From Lachnoclostridium sp. An169 (GTDB taxonomy: Bacteria; Bacillota; Clostridia; Lachnospirales; Lachnospiraceae): a stretch of 64,000 bases of DNA. The position numbers were made by a program, and so were the translations under genes. The notes beneath the pieces were generated by a model that searched no databases, was not told the origin of the DNA, and saw only the letters and a program-made list of their open reading frames with translations. Positions 1 to 7,997 of this stretch are shown piece after piece. How positions within the stretch are numbered: the first letter of the stretch is position 1; the number at the start of each line of letters is the position of its first letter. The stretch lies in assembly GCF_002160525.1 (NCBI RefSeq), contig NZ_NFKT01000026.1, forward strand, positions 1-64,000, read 5' to 3'.

Positions 1-16
1 TGCAAATGTCAACCAC

Positions 17-133
17 TTTTTTACATTGTTAGGTAAGATGTTTTTTACATCGTATGGTAAGGAGTTTTTTTCATACTCTGGTAAGCAGATTTTTACATCG
101 TAAGGTAAGCACTTTTTTACTTTACCCGGTAAG
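17..133. repeat. IS21-type left-end multiple repeats (5 x 24 bp)
   Basis: The hexamer GGTAAG recurs at 32, 56, 80, 104 and 128, an exact 24-bp period, each copy preceded by a T-run and usually ACAT. This matches the multiple terminal repeats of IS21-family elements, which are transposase binding sites. Confidence 0.85.
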
Positions 134-139
134 CAGTTT

Positions 140-943
140 TTACATCTCTGTTTCTCCTTGTGGGTAAAGGTCAGGGTGCTTCAGCCGATAGGATTCCCCG
201 CGGAAAGAGTAACACTTGGCATGGTGCAGGATCCGGTCCAGCATCGCAGTGGTAAGTACCGGATCCCCCATCATCTCAGCCCAGTCAACGATCTCTTTGT
301 TGGTGGTAAAGATGATGGAACTGGTTTCATAGGTATCACTGATAAATGTGAAAAACCTGTTTGCCTGTCCGCGGCTGATCGGTGTGTAGCCGATCTCATC
401 AATTATGACAAGCTGTGCTTTCTTGATATTTTTGAGCCGGAATCCGGCTGCACGCTCTGTCTCTGCGGTATCAAGGATCTTGATCAGGCTGGTCATCTTC
501 TCAAAACATACAGTATAGCCGCTGTTGACAGCCTGTAGGCCAAGGCCACAGGCAACCATGGTCTTGCCGAGGCCCGGAGGCCCCGCAAAGACAAGGTTTC
601 CGCAGTTGTCCAGCCAGGACAATTCTTTCAAAACGGAGAGCTGTGCCTGGGTGATACCTGACTCCAGCTCTTCCGGATCAAACTCTTCCAGCGGTCGGAT
701 ATTTGGTGGAAAATGCGCTGCGGAATAGTTACGCTTCCGGCGCCGTTCATTCCGCCCTTTGACTTCGGTCTCGAGAACAGCCAGAAGGAATTCCCTGCAG
801 GAGGAGTCCTGAAGATCTGCGGTTTCCAGAAGATCCGGAAGCATACGCGCTGCATGCTTTAAGGTAAACGTTTCAAGCAGGGCTGTGAGCCGCTGTACAG
901 GGATATGGCCGGTATCCATACTTTTTAAGATTTCACGGTTCAT
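140..943 (-). CDS. istB: IS21-family transposition helper ATPase IstB
   Basis: This 267-residue AAA+ ATPase acts with the IstA transposase in target selection and strand transfer. The Walker A motif GPPGLGKT lies near residues 121-128 and a Walker B LVIIDEIGY near 180. A DnaA-like AAA+ core follows an N-terminal helical region. The length is typical for IstB (about 250-270). Its ATG overlaps the end of istA by four bases, so the two are probably translationally coupled. It appears intact. Confidence 0.93.
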   Translation of the reverse strand: MNREILKSMDTGHIPVQRLTALLETFTLKHAARMLPDLLETADLQDSSCREFLLAVLETEVKGRNERRRKRNYSAAHFPPNIRPLEEFDPEELESGITQAQLSVLKELSWLDNCGNLVFAGPPGLGKTMVACGLGLQAVNSGYTVCFEKMTSLIKILDTAETERAAGFRLKNIKKAQLVIIDEIGYTPISRGQANRFFTFISDTYETSSIIFTTNKEIVDWAEMMGDPVLTTAMLDRILHHAKCYSFRGESYRLKHPDLYPQGETEM

Positions 944-2514
944 CGAGCAGCAGCCTCCTTCCTCTCTGTGCGTTCCTGAAATGCTTTTGCATAAACAGAA
1001 AGATCCGTGTAGCTGACACTGCCGGATGGAACCTGTGCGCGGCAGTCGTCTGTGGCCAGTTCCCGGCCGGCTTTTGCGAGGCTGTAAACAACTTTAAACT
1101 GTGAGAACTGATACCGGTATTTCTGGCAGCATTCCTTCATCACCTGCGCTACCAGGGATTTATCCGGATTCTCAGAATCAAGGAACTGTTCAATTGCCCG
1201 AAGCTGTTTGGAGATATGCCGCGGATTTTCCTTTTTCACACCATTGATGAAGTGCTGGAAGTCATAGCAGTTCCATTTGCCGCGGAGACGTTCCATGATC
1301 TCGATCCAGTCTCCGGAGTCCTGTTTCCGGTGTTCCGGGAGTTGATTGACACTTCCTTTCCTCTCGCTGAGATTATGGGAACAGATATAGTTCAGCTGGT
1401 CATCATAAATGTGGATCTTCCCACTGACAACTTTGAACCGTACCGTTTTGAAAGCATAATCACGGGGAACCGAATACCTGCATGATTTATACAGGACGTA
1501 AGGCAATGCCGCGATTTCATAGGTGCGGAACGTATTCGGAGATGTTTCATACACGGATGGAAGAAGAGGCCGCATGGCTGACCGTTCAACATTGTCGTAG
1601 ACTGCTTTTGGGACTCGTAAGGTGGAACGGTGGATCCGCTGATTCTTGCGCTCCAGCCATCCGGGCAGGGAACGCCATACATCATCGATACAGGTGACCT
1701 TCCGCGCACTGAAGAAGTTTTTCTTCACGAACCCAACAGAGTTTTCGATAGGTCCCTTGCTTTCCGGGTCCGCCTTATTACACACCCAGAGCCGGATATC
1801 CTGTTCTGTACAGAAATCTTCAAAGGTCCTGGTCTTGATGACTTCACCATAGGTTTCACTGGAGACAAACACTGCGTCCTGGTCGATGACCAGTTCCTTA
1901 GGACGCCCTCCAAGTCTACAGAAACTACGATAGATCGCCTTACAGGCCTCTTCCGAGTTATACTTGTGATCCTGTGCATAGACGCATAAAAAACGACTGT
2001 AACGCAACAAAAGGCAGATGAAATGGATGTGCGTTGTTTTTGAGAGAGTCTCCTCACCGAAGTCGATGAGCATCTGTTCTCCGGGCGGGGTGTCAAAAAC
2101 ATAATCATAGATACGACGATGCTCCGGTTCCCTATTGATCTGTCCGGAATCCTCAAGATAGTGGATATAGTTGCGGAGCGTCTGCTGGTTCCCGGGAAGT
2201 TTTTCATACTCTCCGTTTTCGATGAATTTTTCTTCCAGAACATCGTAAACAGATGACATACAGAAACTTTTTCCACTGTTCGTCTCAAGGATTCTGATGA
2301 TCGTGCTGCGGAAAGGCTCCGCGTCAAATGTTTTTGGTTTTGCAAGCTTAGCGCCTGGATCATCCGGGATTACATCCATGTCATAATACTTACTGATCGT
2401 GGGGCGGCTGGGAGGCTTGCGCCCCTGCGCTTCATAGTACCTGATAATATCAGCTTTTGTGTAACCTTGTAGTTTTAAATCCTGTATTTCCTGCATTTTT
2501 GTTTTTGTCAGCAT
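940..2514 (-). CDS. istA: IS21-family transposase IstA
   Basis: This 524-residue DDE transposase has an N-terminal helix-turn-helix region (MQEIQDLKLQGYTKADIIRY). An rve integrase core includes QMLIDFGEE (first Asp), LVIDQDAVF (second Asp) and SKGPIENSVGFVKK (catalytic Glu region). A C-terminal Mu-type beta-barrel segment probably follows. Length and gene order are those of complete IS21 elements. No frameshift is seen, so the element could still be active. Confidence 0.93.
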   Translation of the reverse strand: MLTKTKMQEIQDLKLQGYTKADIIRYYEAQGRKPPSRPTISKYYDMDVIPDDPGAKLAKPKTFDAEPFRSTIIRILETNSGKSFCMSSVYDVLEEKFIENGEYEKLPGNQQTLRNYIHYLEDSGQINREPEHRRIYDYVFDTPPGEQMLIDFGEETLSKTTHIHFICLLLRYSRFLCVYAQDHKYNSEEACKAIYRSFCRLGGRPKELVIDQDAVFVSSETYGEVIKTRTFEDFCTEQDIRLWVCNKADPESKGPIENSVGFVKKNFFSARKVTCIDDVWRSLPGWLERKNQRIHRSTLRVPKAVYDNVERSAMRPLLPSVYETSPNTFRTYEIAALPYVLYKSCRYSVPRDYAFKTVRFKVVSGKIHIYDDQLNYICSHNLSERKGSVNQLPEHRKQDSGDWIEIMERLRGKWNCYDFQHFINGVKKENPRHISKQLRAIEQFLDSENPDKSLVAQVMKECCQKYRYQFSQFKVVYSLAKAGRELATDDCRAQVPSGSVSYTDLSVYAKAFQERTERKEAAAR

Positions 2515-2613
2515 AAAGGTCTCCTCTCTTGTGTACTGCTTACAGTATACAAAATCGGATGAACCGCTGACTCCTCCTGTGATAAAACTCGCCGCAGGGG
2601 ATGTAAAAAAGTG

Positions 2614-2739
2614 ATTACCGGACGGTGTAAAGAACTTCTTACCAACTCATGTAAAAAACTCCTTACCGCATGATGTAAAAAAGTTCTTACCGCGGCATGT
2701 AAAAAACTCCTTACCCTGTGGCTGTAAAATCACCTTACC
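2614..2739. repeat. IS21-type right-end multiple repeats (6 x 24 bp)
   Basis: CTTACC occurs at 2638, 2662, 2686, 2710 and 2734, with a variant ATTACC at 2614, again exactly 24 bp apart and each preceded by a TGTAAAA-like segment. This is the inverted counterpart of the left-end array. Confidence 0.85.
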
Positions 2740-2745
2740 ACGCAC

Positions 2746-3020
2746 AAGCGAATTATGGTCATCTTGAGGTCCCCCGCCCAAAACAGGACGTGGTCCCCAT
2801 TGACATTGTTCCAGATCACATTCCGGAGCAGCATACAGCATCACAGATGCAGAACCCGTACCTTGACAATTCGCATACGATTGAAGTTGCTATGAAGAAC
2901 ATCACGGTCCGCATCAGCAATGATGCAGATCCTGTTCTGCTCACCAGGACATTCCACCTGCTTCAGGAGCTCTCATGTTAGGGGATATCTCCGGACTTGA
3001 GAAGATCTACATTGTCTGCG
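2746..3020 (+). pseudogene. IS66-family remnant: tnpA tail and tnpB head
   Basis: The plus-strand frame ending at 2981 reads like the C-terminus of an IS66 accessory protein TnpA (TVRISNDADPVLLTRTFHLL). The next gene starts at ATG 2975 inside it and reads MLGDISGLEKIYIVCG, the characteristic start of IS66 TnpB. That frame is lost after about 45 bases. TnpA lacks its N-terminus, cut off near the IS21 right end. Only this overlap junction of the element survives. Confidence 0.7.
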
Positions 3021-3647
3021 GCTACAGGAAATATAACAGCCATAGGCTTTGCCAGCGCAATGTTTCAGATGAGTCAGTCTATGTTCATTTTCAATGTGAT
3101 TTTATCTGCAATCATTGGAAGAAGTTTGGCATCAGAAATTGAGAATAAGAGTATTCGCTTATACATAAATCAAATCGGTATCCGAAAATTGATATATGGA
3201 GGCAAAGAATTAGCACTGTTAATTTTTTCGGTATTCATAGATATTTTATTAGTTCTAACGAGTATCGTATTTTATTATGCTGTGCTTGTTCACAATCCAA
3301 ATGTTGCAAGCGGCATATTCTATGATAGTAATGTGAGTATGGAAGTCGCTCAAATCATTTGTAATTGTATGTTTTGGCTGATAACGATTTTTCTCGTAAT
3401 GCTAATGGCAACAAGGTTGAAGACACTTGTATGTGTAGGCGTGTACATGATTCTCTATATCATAATGAATTTAATGTCTTATATAGACGGGATAAAATAT
3501 CTCTCGCCATTACATTACATAGTTGTAACTTCTTCAAACAGCTCACAAATCGCACTCTCTACAATGATTTTTCTCCTTTATTCTATTTGTGCGGGAATAT
3601 TATTTACCCATATTGGTATTCGCAAGATTGAGAAAATGGATTTATAA
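3020..3647 (+). pseudogene. ABC-2 type permease, 5'-truncated
   Basis: About 205 residues of a membrane protein are readable, with four to five hydrophobic segments (for example ALLIFSVFIDILLVLTSIVF and VGVYMILYIIMNLMSYI) and a cytoplasmic ending HIGIRKIEKMDL. The pattern is that of the C-terminal part of an ABC-2 family permease. No natural start is present: the frame enters directly from the IS66 remnant, so the N-terminus was lost at that junction. The local DNA is AT-rich compared with the ICE backbone. Confidence 0.6.
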
Positions 3648-4005
3648 AAAAAGTAGCAAAGGCAGCCGAGCCAGGCAACGATCAAGATGAACGCGCATTG
3701 GCATTGACATTGACATTCTTATTAGCCTTTACAGATAGGCAAGCACGGGGGGACAGCACAAAGTGCCGCCGCCCCGCATTATTAATCAGAATGAAATAGC
3801 TTTTCGTGATTGGCTTTGAAACATTTCTTTGACTGTTCTGATGCAGCATATTCCCCGTCTGCCCTTTGAAGTTTTGCAGAGGCAGATTGTTTCAGAATCA
3901 TCATATCCACACTTTCATTTCTTTGCTTCACTTCAAAAAATATCAGAAAAAAATATGCGAAGCCATAAAGACATGGAATTTTCAAAATGTATCTGCAGGT
4001 TCCCG
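3648..4005. other. Intergenic region without a convincing gene
   Basis: This stretch of 358 bases carries short CATTGA/ACATTG repetitions near 3697-3720. A minus-strand frame (3782-3904) would encode about 40 residues, but it matches nothing I recognise and has no clear ribosome binding site. I see no RNA gene. Confidence 0.5.
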
Positions 4006-4710
4006 CTACTTTCTTTCCGGTGCATAGACCGCTTCCACCTCCATCCCGTCATCCGTCTGATCCAGCCGCACATAATAATCCCGGATGTAGTAGCTGGCAT
4101 ACTGTTCCTGCAGGGAATACAGCTCCAGCGTCTGAAAATCCACCAGGCACAAACCTCTGGGCTTTGGATCTTCCCCTTCCGGGCCATAAGTTTCCATAAC
4201 CGAAAGCACCTTATCCAGACAGTCCTGGCAAAGAATGGTTTTTGCCTTCTCCACATTCAGGATACTGTCTTCCCCATAACTGACTTCCACCGTGGAAATC
4301 CCACGGGAGGGCGTCTGTGTGCTGGAAAAGAAGTCTCCGCCTTCCCCGGTGCCTGTCATGGCAGTCCTGGTGCCACTGGTATCTGCTCCGTCCTCCTCAT
4401 GAGGCAGGATGCCGAAATCCAGCACATACCACTGGTTTACACTGATAATCCCCAGATCATCAAACTGCCGGAAATATTCCATCAGGCTTTCCTTTGCTGT
4501 GCCGCACAGATAACAGCCCTCCGGATCCGACAGCTCCGACTGGACTGCTGGCAATTCTTTATACTCCATTGAAGTGAACTCCTCCTGTTGCGGCATATCT
4601 GCCGTATCTTTCATTTTCCCAAAAGCTGTGAAAAAAAGAAGCAGGGCAGCCAGGATGCCCGCTCCCCATACCAGTTCTTTCCTCATCCGGTAATACTTTC
4701 CCTTCTGCAT
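4006..4710 (-). CDS. Membrane-anchored extracytoplasmic protein of unknown function
   Basis: The ATG at 4710 is preferred to an upstream one because GGAGGAAGG sits just ahead of it. The protein (about 234 residues) has a basic N-terminus, one hydrophobic segment (ELVWGAGILAALLLFFTAFG) and a hydrophilic outer domain. That domain contains two CxxC-like pairs, CYLCG and CQDC, which could bind metal or form disulphides. It is divergent from the XRE gene at 4843. The function is not recognised. Confidence 0.6.
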   Translation of the reverse strand: MQKGKYYRMRKELVWGAGILAALLLFFTAFGKMKDTADMPQQEEFTSMEYKELPAVQSELSDPEGCYLCGTAKESLMEYFRQFDDLGIISVNQWYVLDFGILPHEEDGADTSGTRTAMTGTGEGGDFFSSTQTPSRGISTVEVSYGEDSILNVEKAKTILCQDCLDKVLSVMETYGPEGEDPKPRGLCLVDFQTLELYSLQEQYASYYIRDYYVRLDQTDDGMEVEAVYAPERK

Positions 4711-4842
4711 CGTCCTTCCTCCCGCTTTATTTATGTCTGTAACAAGCATTATTTGTGTCTGTTATGAGCATAAATAGTGTGTGGTTCAGGCACTATTTAT
4801 GTCTTACCATAAAGGCAAACATGGAAAGGGGGTGTAAAGAAC

Positions 4843-5184
4843 ATGGAACAATCTGAAATCAGTCGGATCGGCAGGATCCTGAAGGAACGGCGGCTCCAGC
4901 TCGGATACACCCAGGAATATGCTGCAGAAAAAGCAGGCATTTCCTATTCATACTATACCAAGATTGAACGTGGACAACAACTTCCATCTCTGGAAGTTGC
5001 CATGGTCCTTTCCAAAACCTTCAGCTTGTCCATGGATCGCTGGCTTTTATGCCAGGCGCATGATTCCAGGATGTCACCGGCTGCCTTAAACCTCATCCAA
5101 TATGCCAGCTCCCTGAATAACAAAACCATCGAAACGATCCAGGAGCTGCTCTCCAAAGCCTCCCTGGTAGAGAAACAGAACTGA
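4843..5184 (+). CDS. XRE-family transcriptional regulator
   Basis: This 113-residue protein has a helix-turn-helix in residues 8-65 (LGYTQEYAAEKAGISYSYYT followed by KIERGQQLPSLEV) and a short helical tail. A GGGGG-rich ribosome binding site precedes the ATG. It is the first of two small XRE genes placed just before the conjugation operon, typical of ICE control regions. Two identical palindromes directly downstream (5212-5282) are candidate operators for it or for the next regulator. Confidence 0.85.
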   Translation: MEQSEISRIGRILKERRLQLGYTQEYAAEKAGISYSYYTKIERGQQLPSLEVAMVLSKTFSLSMDRWLLCQAHDSRMSPAALNLIQYASSLNNKTIETIQELLSKASLVEKQN

Positions 5185-5211
5185 CCGCAGGGCCTAAGCC
5201 CCCTGCGGTTT

Positions 5212-5282
5212 TGCAATGAATACATTGCAATTATACTCGGAATATCCAGTAGAATCAAGGAAACTGCAATGAATACATTGCA
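5212..5282. promoter_or_regulatory. Twin palindromic operator-like sites
   Basis: An 18-bp palindrome (TGCAATG, AATA spacer, CATTGCA) occurs identically at 5212-5229 and 5265-5282, 53 bp apart, between the two XRE genes. The symmetry and position suggest a repressor operator pair for the 5340 gene. Which regulator binds is inferred. Confidence 0.65.
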
Positions 5283-5339
5283 AATTCACGAGATCGGTTT
5301 CGGCATACTCCCGGAAACACGAAAAAGGAGGCTTCTTTC

Positions 5340-5594
5340 ATGGAACAAAAACTGAAACAGGATATTCAGATTGGCGAAACCATCCGCTCCCTGCGCATGG
5401 AGCGGAAGCTGACACAGGACCAGGTGGTTTCCAAACTGCAGCTTATGGATCTGGACATCACCCGGAGCATCTACTCTCAGATCGAAGGCGGTACCTACAG
5501 CATCCGCATCTCGGTCCTTGCAGGCCTGGCCCAGATCTTTCAGGTGGACTATAACACCTTCTTTCGGGATGTCCATCTCCCAGGTTCGGAATAA
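5340..5594 (+). CDS. Small XRE-family regulator
   Basis: This 84-residue protein is almost entirely a helix-turn-helix domain: RSLRMERKLTQDQVVSKLQL, then SIYSQIEGGTYSIRISVLAG. A strong AAAAGGAGG ribosome binding site precedes the ATG. It lies between the twin palindromes and the multi-terminator leader of the conjugation genes. It probably helps set the off state of transfer, by inference from position. Confidence 0.82.
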   Translation: MEQKLKQDIQIGETIRSLRMERKLTQDQVVSKLQLMDLDITRSIYSQIEGGTYSIRISVLAGLAQIFQVDYNTFFRDVHLPGSE

Positions 5595-5684
5595 TTCTTC
5601 TCTCCAAATCTTCCCACTTTCTCTTCGTTCTGACCGTGGCACACATTCTTCCCGGTTTCGCACAAAACTGGCACGGTTTTGCGA

Positions 5685-5713
5685 TTGTGCCGTAAATTTC
5701 CCCATGTTACAAT
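5685..5713 (+). promoter_or_regulatory. Predicted sigma-A promoter of the conjugation operon
   Basis: A -35 TTGTGC at 5685-5690 and -10 TACAAT at 5708-5713 are separated by 17 bp. A short inverted repeat (CAAAAC, 7-nt gap, GTTTTG) lies just upstream near 5662-5680 and may be an operator. Confidence 0.6.
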
Positions 5714-5739
5714 AGGTACTGTCAAAATTATATGCAGCG

Positions 5740-5794
5740 AAAACGCAGCGCATCCAAAGGCGGCAGCCTCCCGCCCGGATTGGCTGCGTTTTTT
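5740..5794 (+). terminator. Leader terminator 1
   Basis: A perfect 10-bp stem AAAACGCAGC/GCTGCGTTTT (5740-5749 with 5783-5792) contains nested ATCC/GGAT and GGCGG/CCGCC pairs and ends in a T-run. It lies about 25 bp after the promoter. Confidence 0.8.
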
Positions 5795-5839
5795 CGTGCA
5801 GGGAAAGGAGGTTTCCCTTCAACAACTTCATATGGCTTT

Positions 5840-5879
5840 GCAGAAGCATTCCGCATTGACCGGGCTGCTTCTGCTTTTT
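5840..5879 (+). terminator. Leader terminator 2
   Basis: The stem GCAGAAGC/GCTTCTGC (5840-5847 with 5867-5874) is followed directly by five T residues. Confidence 0.65.
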
Positions 5880-5899
5880 GAGGCAGGAAATTATAAGCA

Positions 5900-5930
5900 C
5901 GGGCGGGAAAAGCAATCCCGTCCGTTTTTT
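5900..5930 (+). terminator. Leader terminator 3
   Basis: A nine-pair GC-rich stem (5900-5908 with 5916-5924, one G-T pair) is followed by six T residues, ending 24 bp before the first structural gene. Confidence 0.75.
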
Positions 5931-5954
5931 CAAGATCAATGAAGGAGGTCATAC

Positions 5955-6332
5955 ATGAAACAGTTACCTGCAAACTCTTCACCGGAGAAAAAGCGGACGG
6001 TCTGCTACGGGAAATACCTCTACGCAGCCTTCCTGCTCTTTACGCTTATCGCAGCGAATGTCCAGCCGGTGCTTGCTTCCAATATGTGGGACAAGGCCAA
6101 TGAGATCATGAAGGATGTCTACAACCAGATCGTCCTCATATCCACCATTGCCGCCGTAGTGACCGCATCCGTGGCGCTGCTTTTGATGAATTTCTCGAAA
6201 TCCGGCAAGACCGTGGATGAGAGCCGTGCCTGGCTGAAGCGGATCATCATTACCTGGGCGATTCTGAACGGCCTTGGTTTTATTATGGCATACATTACCC
6301 CGTTCTTTGCCGGAGGCACATACAGCGGATAA
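5955..6332 (+). CDS. VirB2/pilin-like conjugation protein
   Basis: This 125-residue protein has a long signal-like N-terminus ending near QPVLAS. Two more hydrophobic helices follow (IVLISTIAAVVTASVALLLM and IIITWAILNGLGFIMAYI), the size and topology of TrbC/VirB2-type pilin subunits found first in Gram-positive T4SS operons. GGAGG precedes the ATG. It starts the operon behind the three-terminator leader and ends 21 bp before the next gene. Confidence 0.65.
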   Translation: MKQLPANSSPEKKRTVCYGKYLYAAFLLFTLIAANVQPVLASNMWDKANEIMKDVYNQIVLISTIAAVVTASVALLLMNFSKSGKTVDESRAWLKRIIITWAILNGLGFIMAYITPFFAGGTYSG

Positions 6333-6353
6333 GCCCGGAAAGGAGGAAACCAC

Positions 6354-7064
6354 ATGGGAATACTGGACGGAATCGTGGAATGGATCGCAGAACAGGTCAT
6401 GAACATCCTGGATCTGATCACCACTTCAGTCCTGGGCGCCCTCGGCTGCTCCATGGACACGTTCCTGCGCTATTTTCCTGCAGCTGAAACCATGTACGAT
6501 GTGTTTCTGGCACTGGCTCTTGGCCTCATCCTCTTAAACTGGGTGTGGCAGCTTTTCAAGAACTACTTCATGGGTGCCGGAATCGAAGCGGAGGATCCCC
6601 TGAAACTTTCCATCCGTTCTTTTATTTTTATCTTCCTGGCCTTTTATGCGGAAGACATCGTGAACCTGCTCCTTGGCATCGCCGGGACGCCTTATGACTG
6701 GATCTTAACGGAGGAGCTTCCCTCCCTGGATTTTGCCAGCTTCAATTCAGTCATCACCGTCATCCTGGGTGTATGCGCCAATGGAGCCGTGGCGATTATC
6801 GCCCTGATTTTAGTTTTGATTTTGGCGTGGAATTACATCAAGCTGCTCTTTGAGGCAGCGGAACGCTACATCCTTTTGGGAGTGCTGGTCTATACGGCGC
6901 CGGTTGCCTTTGCCACAGGTGCCTCCCAGTCCACCGGGAACATCTTCCATTCCTGGTGCCGGATGCTGGGCGGGCAGTTCTTCCTATTATTGATGAACGC
7001 CTGGTGCCTGCGGCTGTTTACCAGCATGGTCGGCACTTTCCTCGCAAACCCGTTATCACTCTGA
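6354..7064 (+). CDS. TrbL/VirB6-like conjugation membrane protein
   Basis: This 236-residue protein has five or six transmembrane helices and an N-terminal amphipathic segment (MGILDGIVEWIAEQVMNILD). Similar proteins encoded after the pilin in Tn1549-type ICEs form part of the inner-membrane channel. Its ending shows ASQSTGNIFHSWCRMLGGQF, a conserved-looking cytosolic or channel segment. GGAGG precedes the start, and spacing to the next gene is 15 bp. Confidence 0.7.
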   Translation: MGILDGIVEWIAEQVMNILDLITTSVLGALGCSMDTFLRYFPAAETMYDVFLALALGLILLNWVWQLFKNYFMGAGIEAEDPLKLSIRSFIFIFLAFYAEDIVNLLLGIAGTPYDWILTEELPSLDFASFNSVITVILGVCANGAVAIIALILVLILAWNYIKLLFEAAERYILLGVLVYTAPVAFATGASQSTGNIFHSWCRMLGGQFFLLLMNAWCLRLFTSMVGTFLANPLSL

Positions 7065-7079
7065 TGAAAGGAGGAGTCC

Positions 7080-7997
7080 ATGAAATACAAAAAACCAATC
7101 CTCACTGCCCTGGTACTGGTTTCCTGCCTGGTTTTGTTCTGCTCCATGCCGGTCTTTGCGGCAGAGCTGACAGAAGCCCAGGTGGAGGAAGCCGTAGCAG
7201 AACAGGGAAAGGAAGCCGTGACCGGAAATGTGTTCATCTGGTTCCTCTGTGCCATTGCTTTCCTCAAGGTTTCCCAGAAGATCGACAGCTTTATGGCATC
7301 CCTGGGGATTAATGTAGGAAACACCGGCGGGAACATGATGGCGGAGCTGCTCATTGCAGGCCGGGGCCTTGCCGGAGCCTTCCATGGGCATGGTGGTGGC
7401 GGCGGATACCGCAGGGCATCCTCTCCCGGAAGCGCAGCCGTTGGCGGCAGCTTTCTCTCCGGAGGGCTTGCCGGTGCAGTGGGACGCCAGGTACAGCGGG
7501 AAGCCGTCAATGCTGCTACCCACTATTCGGAAGGGCCCAGCGTCGGGAATATGCTCTATCAGTCCTCGCTCAAGAAAGGCGGAGACTTTGCCAATCACGT
7601 GATCAGCAATATCGCCCAGGGCAATTACGGGCAGGTCGGCTCTATCAAAGGGGAGGATGCGGCAAAAGCCTATGCCTCCTACATGGGAATCGACACCTCT
7701 GCTCCGGATGCTGCCACCTACTCGAACATGGAGATTGGCGGTGGACGGATGACCGGCGTGGAAAAAACGGATGCCGGCAGCCGGGAATTTGCCCTCTACA
7801 GCGCTGACCAATATGCGGCGCCTACCCATGGCAGCTTTGAGACGGTCCAATCTGTGGACGGCGCTGCCTGGTATAAGCAGTACGCACAGGATACGGTGGA
7901 GAAAACGCCGTATGACGCTGGCAATGGAAAAGTCGCCTACAACGAATCCATTGTCCAGAAGCTGCCGCCTGCCCCGCAGCGAAAGGATCGGATGTAA
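7080..7997 (+). CDS. Conjugation-operon membrane/secreted protein with Gly-rich middle
   Basis: The 305-residue product has a signal peptide ending near PVFAAE and a hydrophobic segment around residues 45-65 (VFIWFLCAIAFLKVSQKI). A Gly/His-rich stretch (HGHGGGGGYRRA) and a hydrophilic C-terminus follow. The position after the TrbL-like gene suggests a channel component. The next gene begins immediately after its stop codon, so the two are probably coupled. No enzymatic motif is recognised. Confidence 0.6.
   Translation: MKYKKPILTALVLVSCLVLFCSMPVFAAELTEAQVEEAVAEQGKEAVTGNVFIWFLCAIAFLKVSQKIDSFMASLGINVGNTGGNMMAELLIAGRGLAGAFHGHGGGGGYRRASSPGSAAVGGSFLSGGLAGAVGRQVQREAVNAATHYSEGPSVGNMLYQSSLKKGGDFANHVISNIAQGNYGQVGSIKGEDAAKAYASYMGIDTSAPDAATYSNMEIGGGRMTGVEKTDAGSREFALYSADQYAAPTHGSFETVQSVDGAAWYKQYAQDTVEKTPYDAGNGKVAYNESIVQKLPPAPQRKDRM

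Larger units (their letters stand above)
7..2744 (-). mobile_element. IS21-family insertion sequence (istA-istB)
   Basis: Two overlapping minus-strand genes for an IS21 transposase and its ATPase helper are bracketed by mirror-image arrays of 24-bp repeats. The left end is placed near 7 because the outermost repeat there begins TGTCAACC. The right end is placed just after the last CTTACC at 2734-2739. Both ends are approximate, and no target duplication could be fixed. The right side abuts a broken IS66 element, suggesting that IS21 landed in older mobile DNA. Confidence 0.8.

Noticed and set aside
3782..3904. Short minus-strand gene in the 3.6-4.0 kb gap
   Set aside because: About 40 residues, no ribosome binding site and no recognisable motif, so it was left as intergenic.
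5679..5942. Leader peptide gene across the three-terminator region
   Set aside because: The open frame crosses all three hairpins but its ATG has no ribosome site at proper distance. The terminators explain the sequence better.
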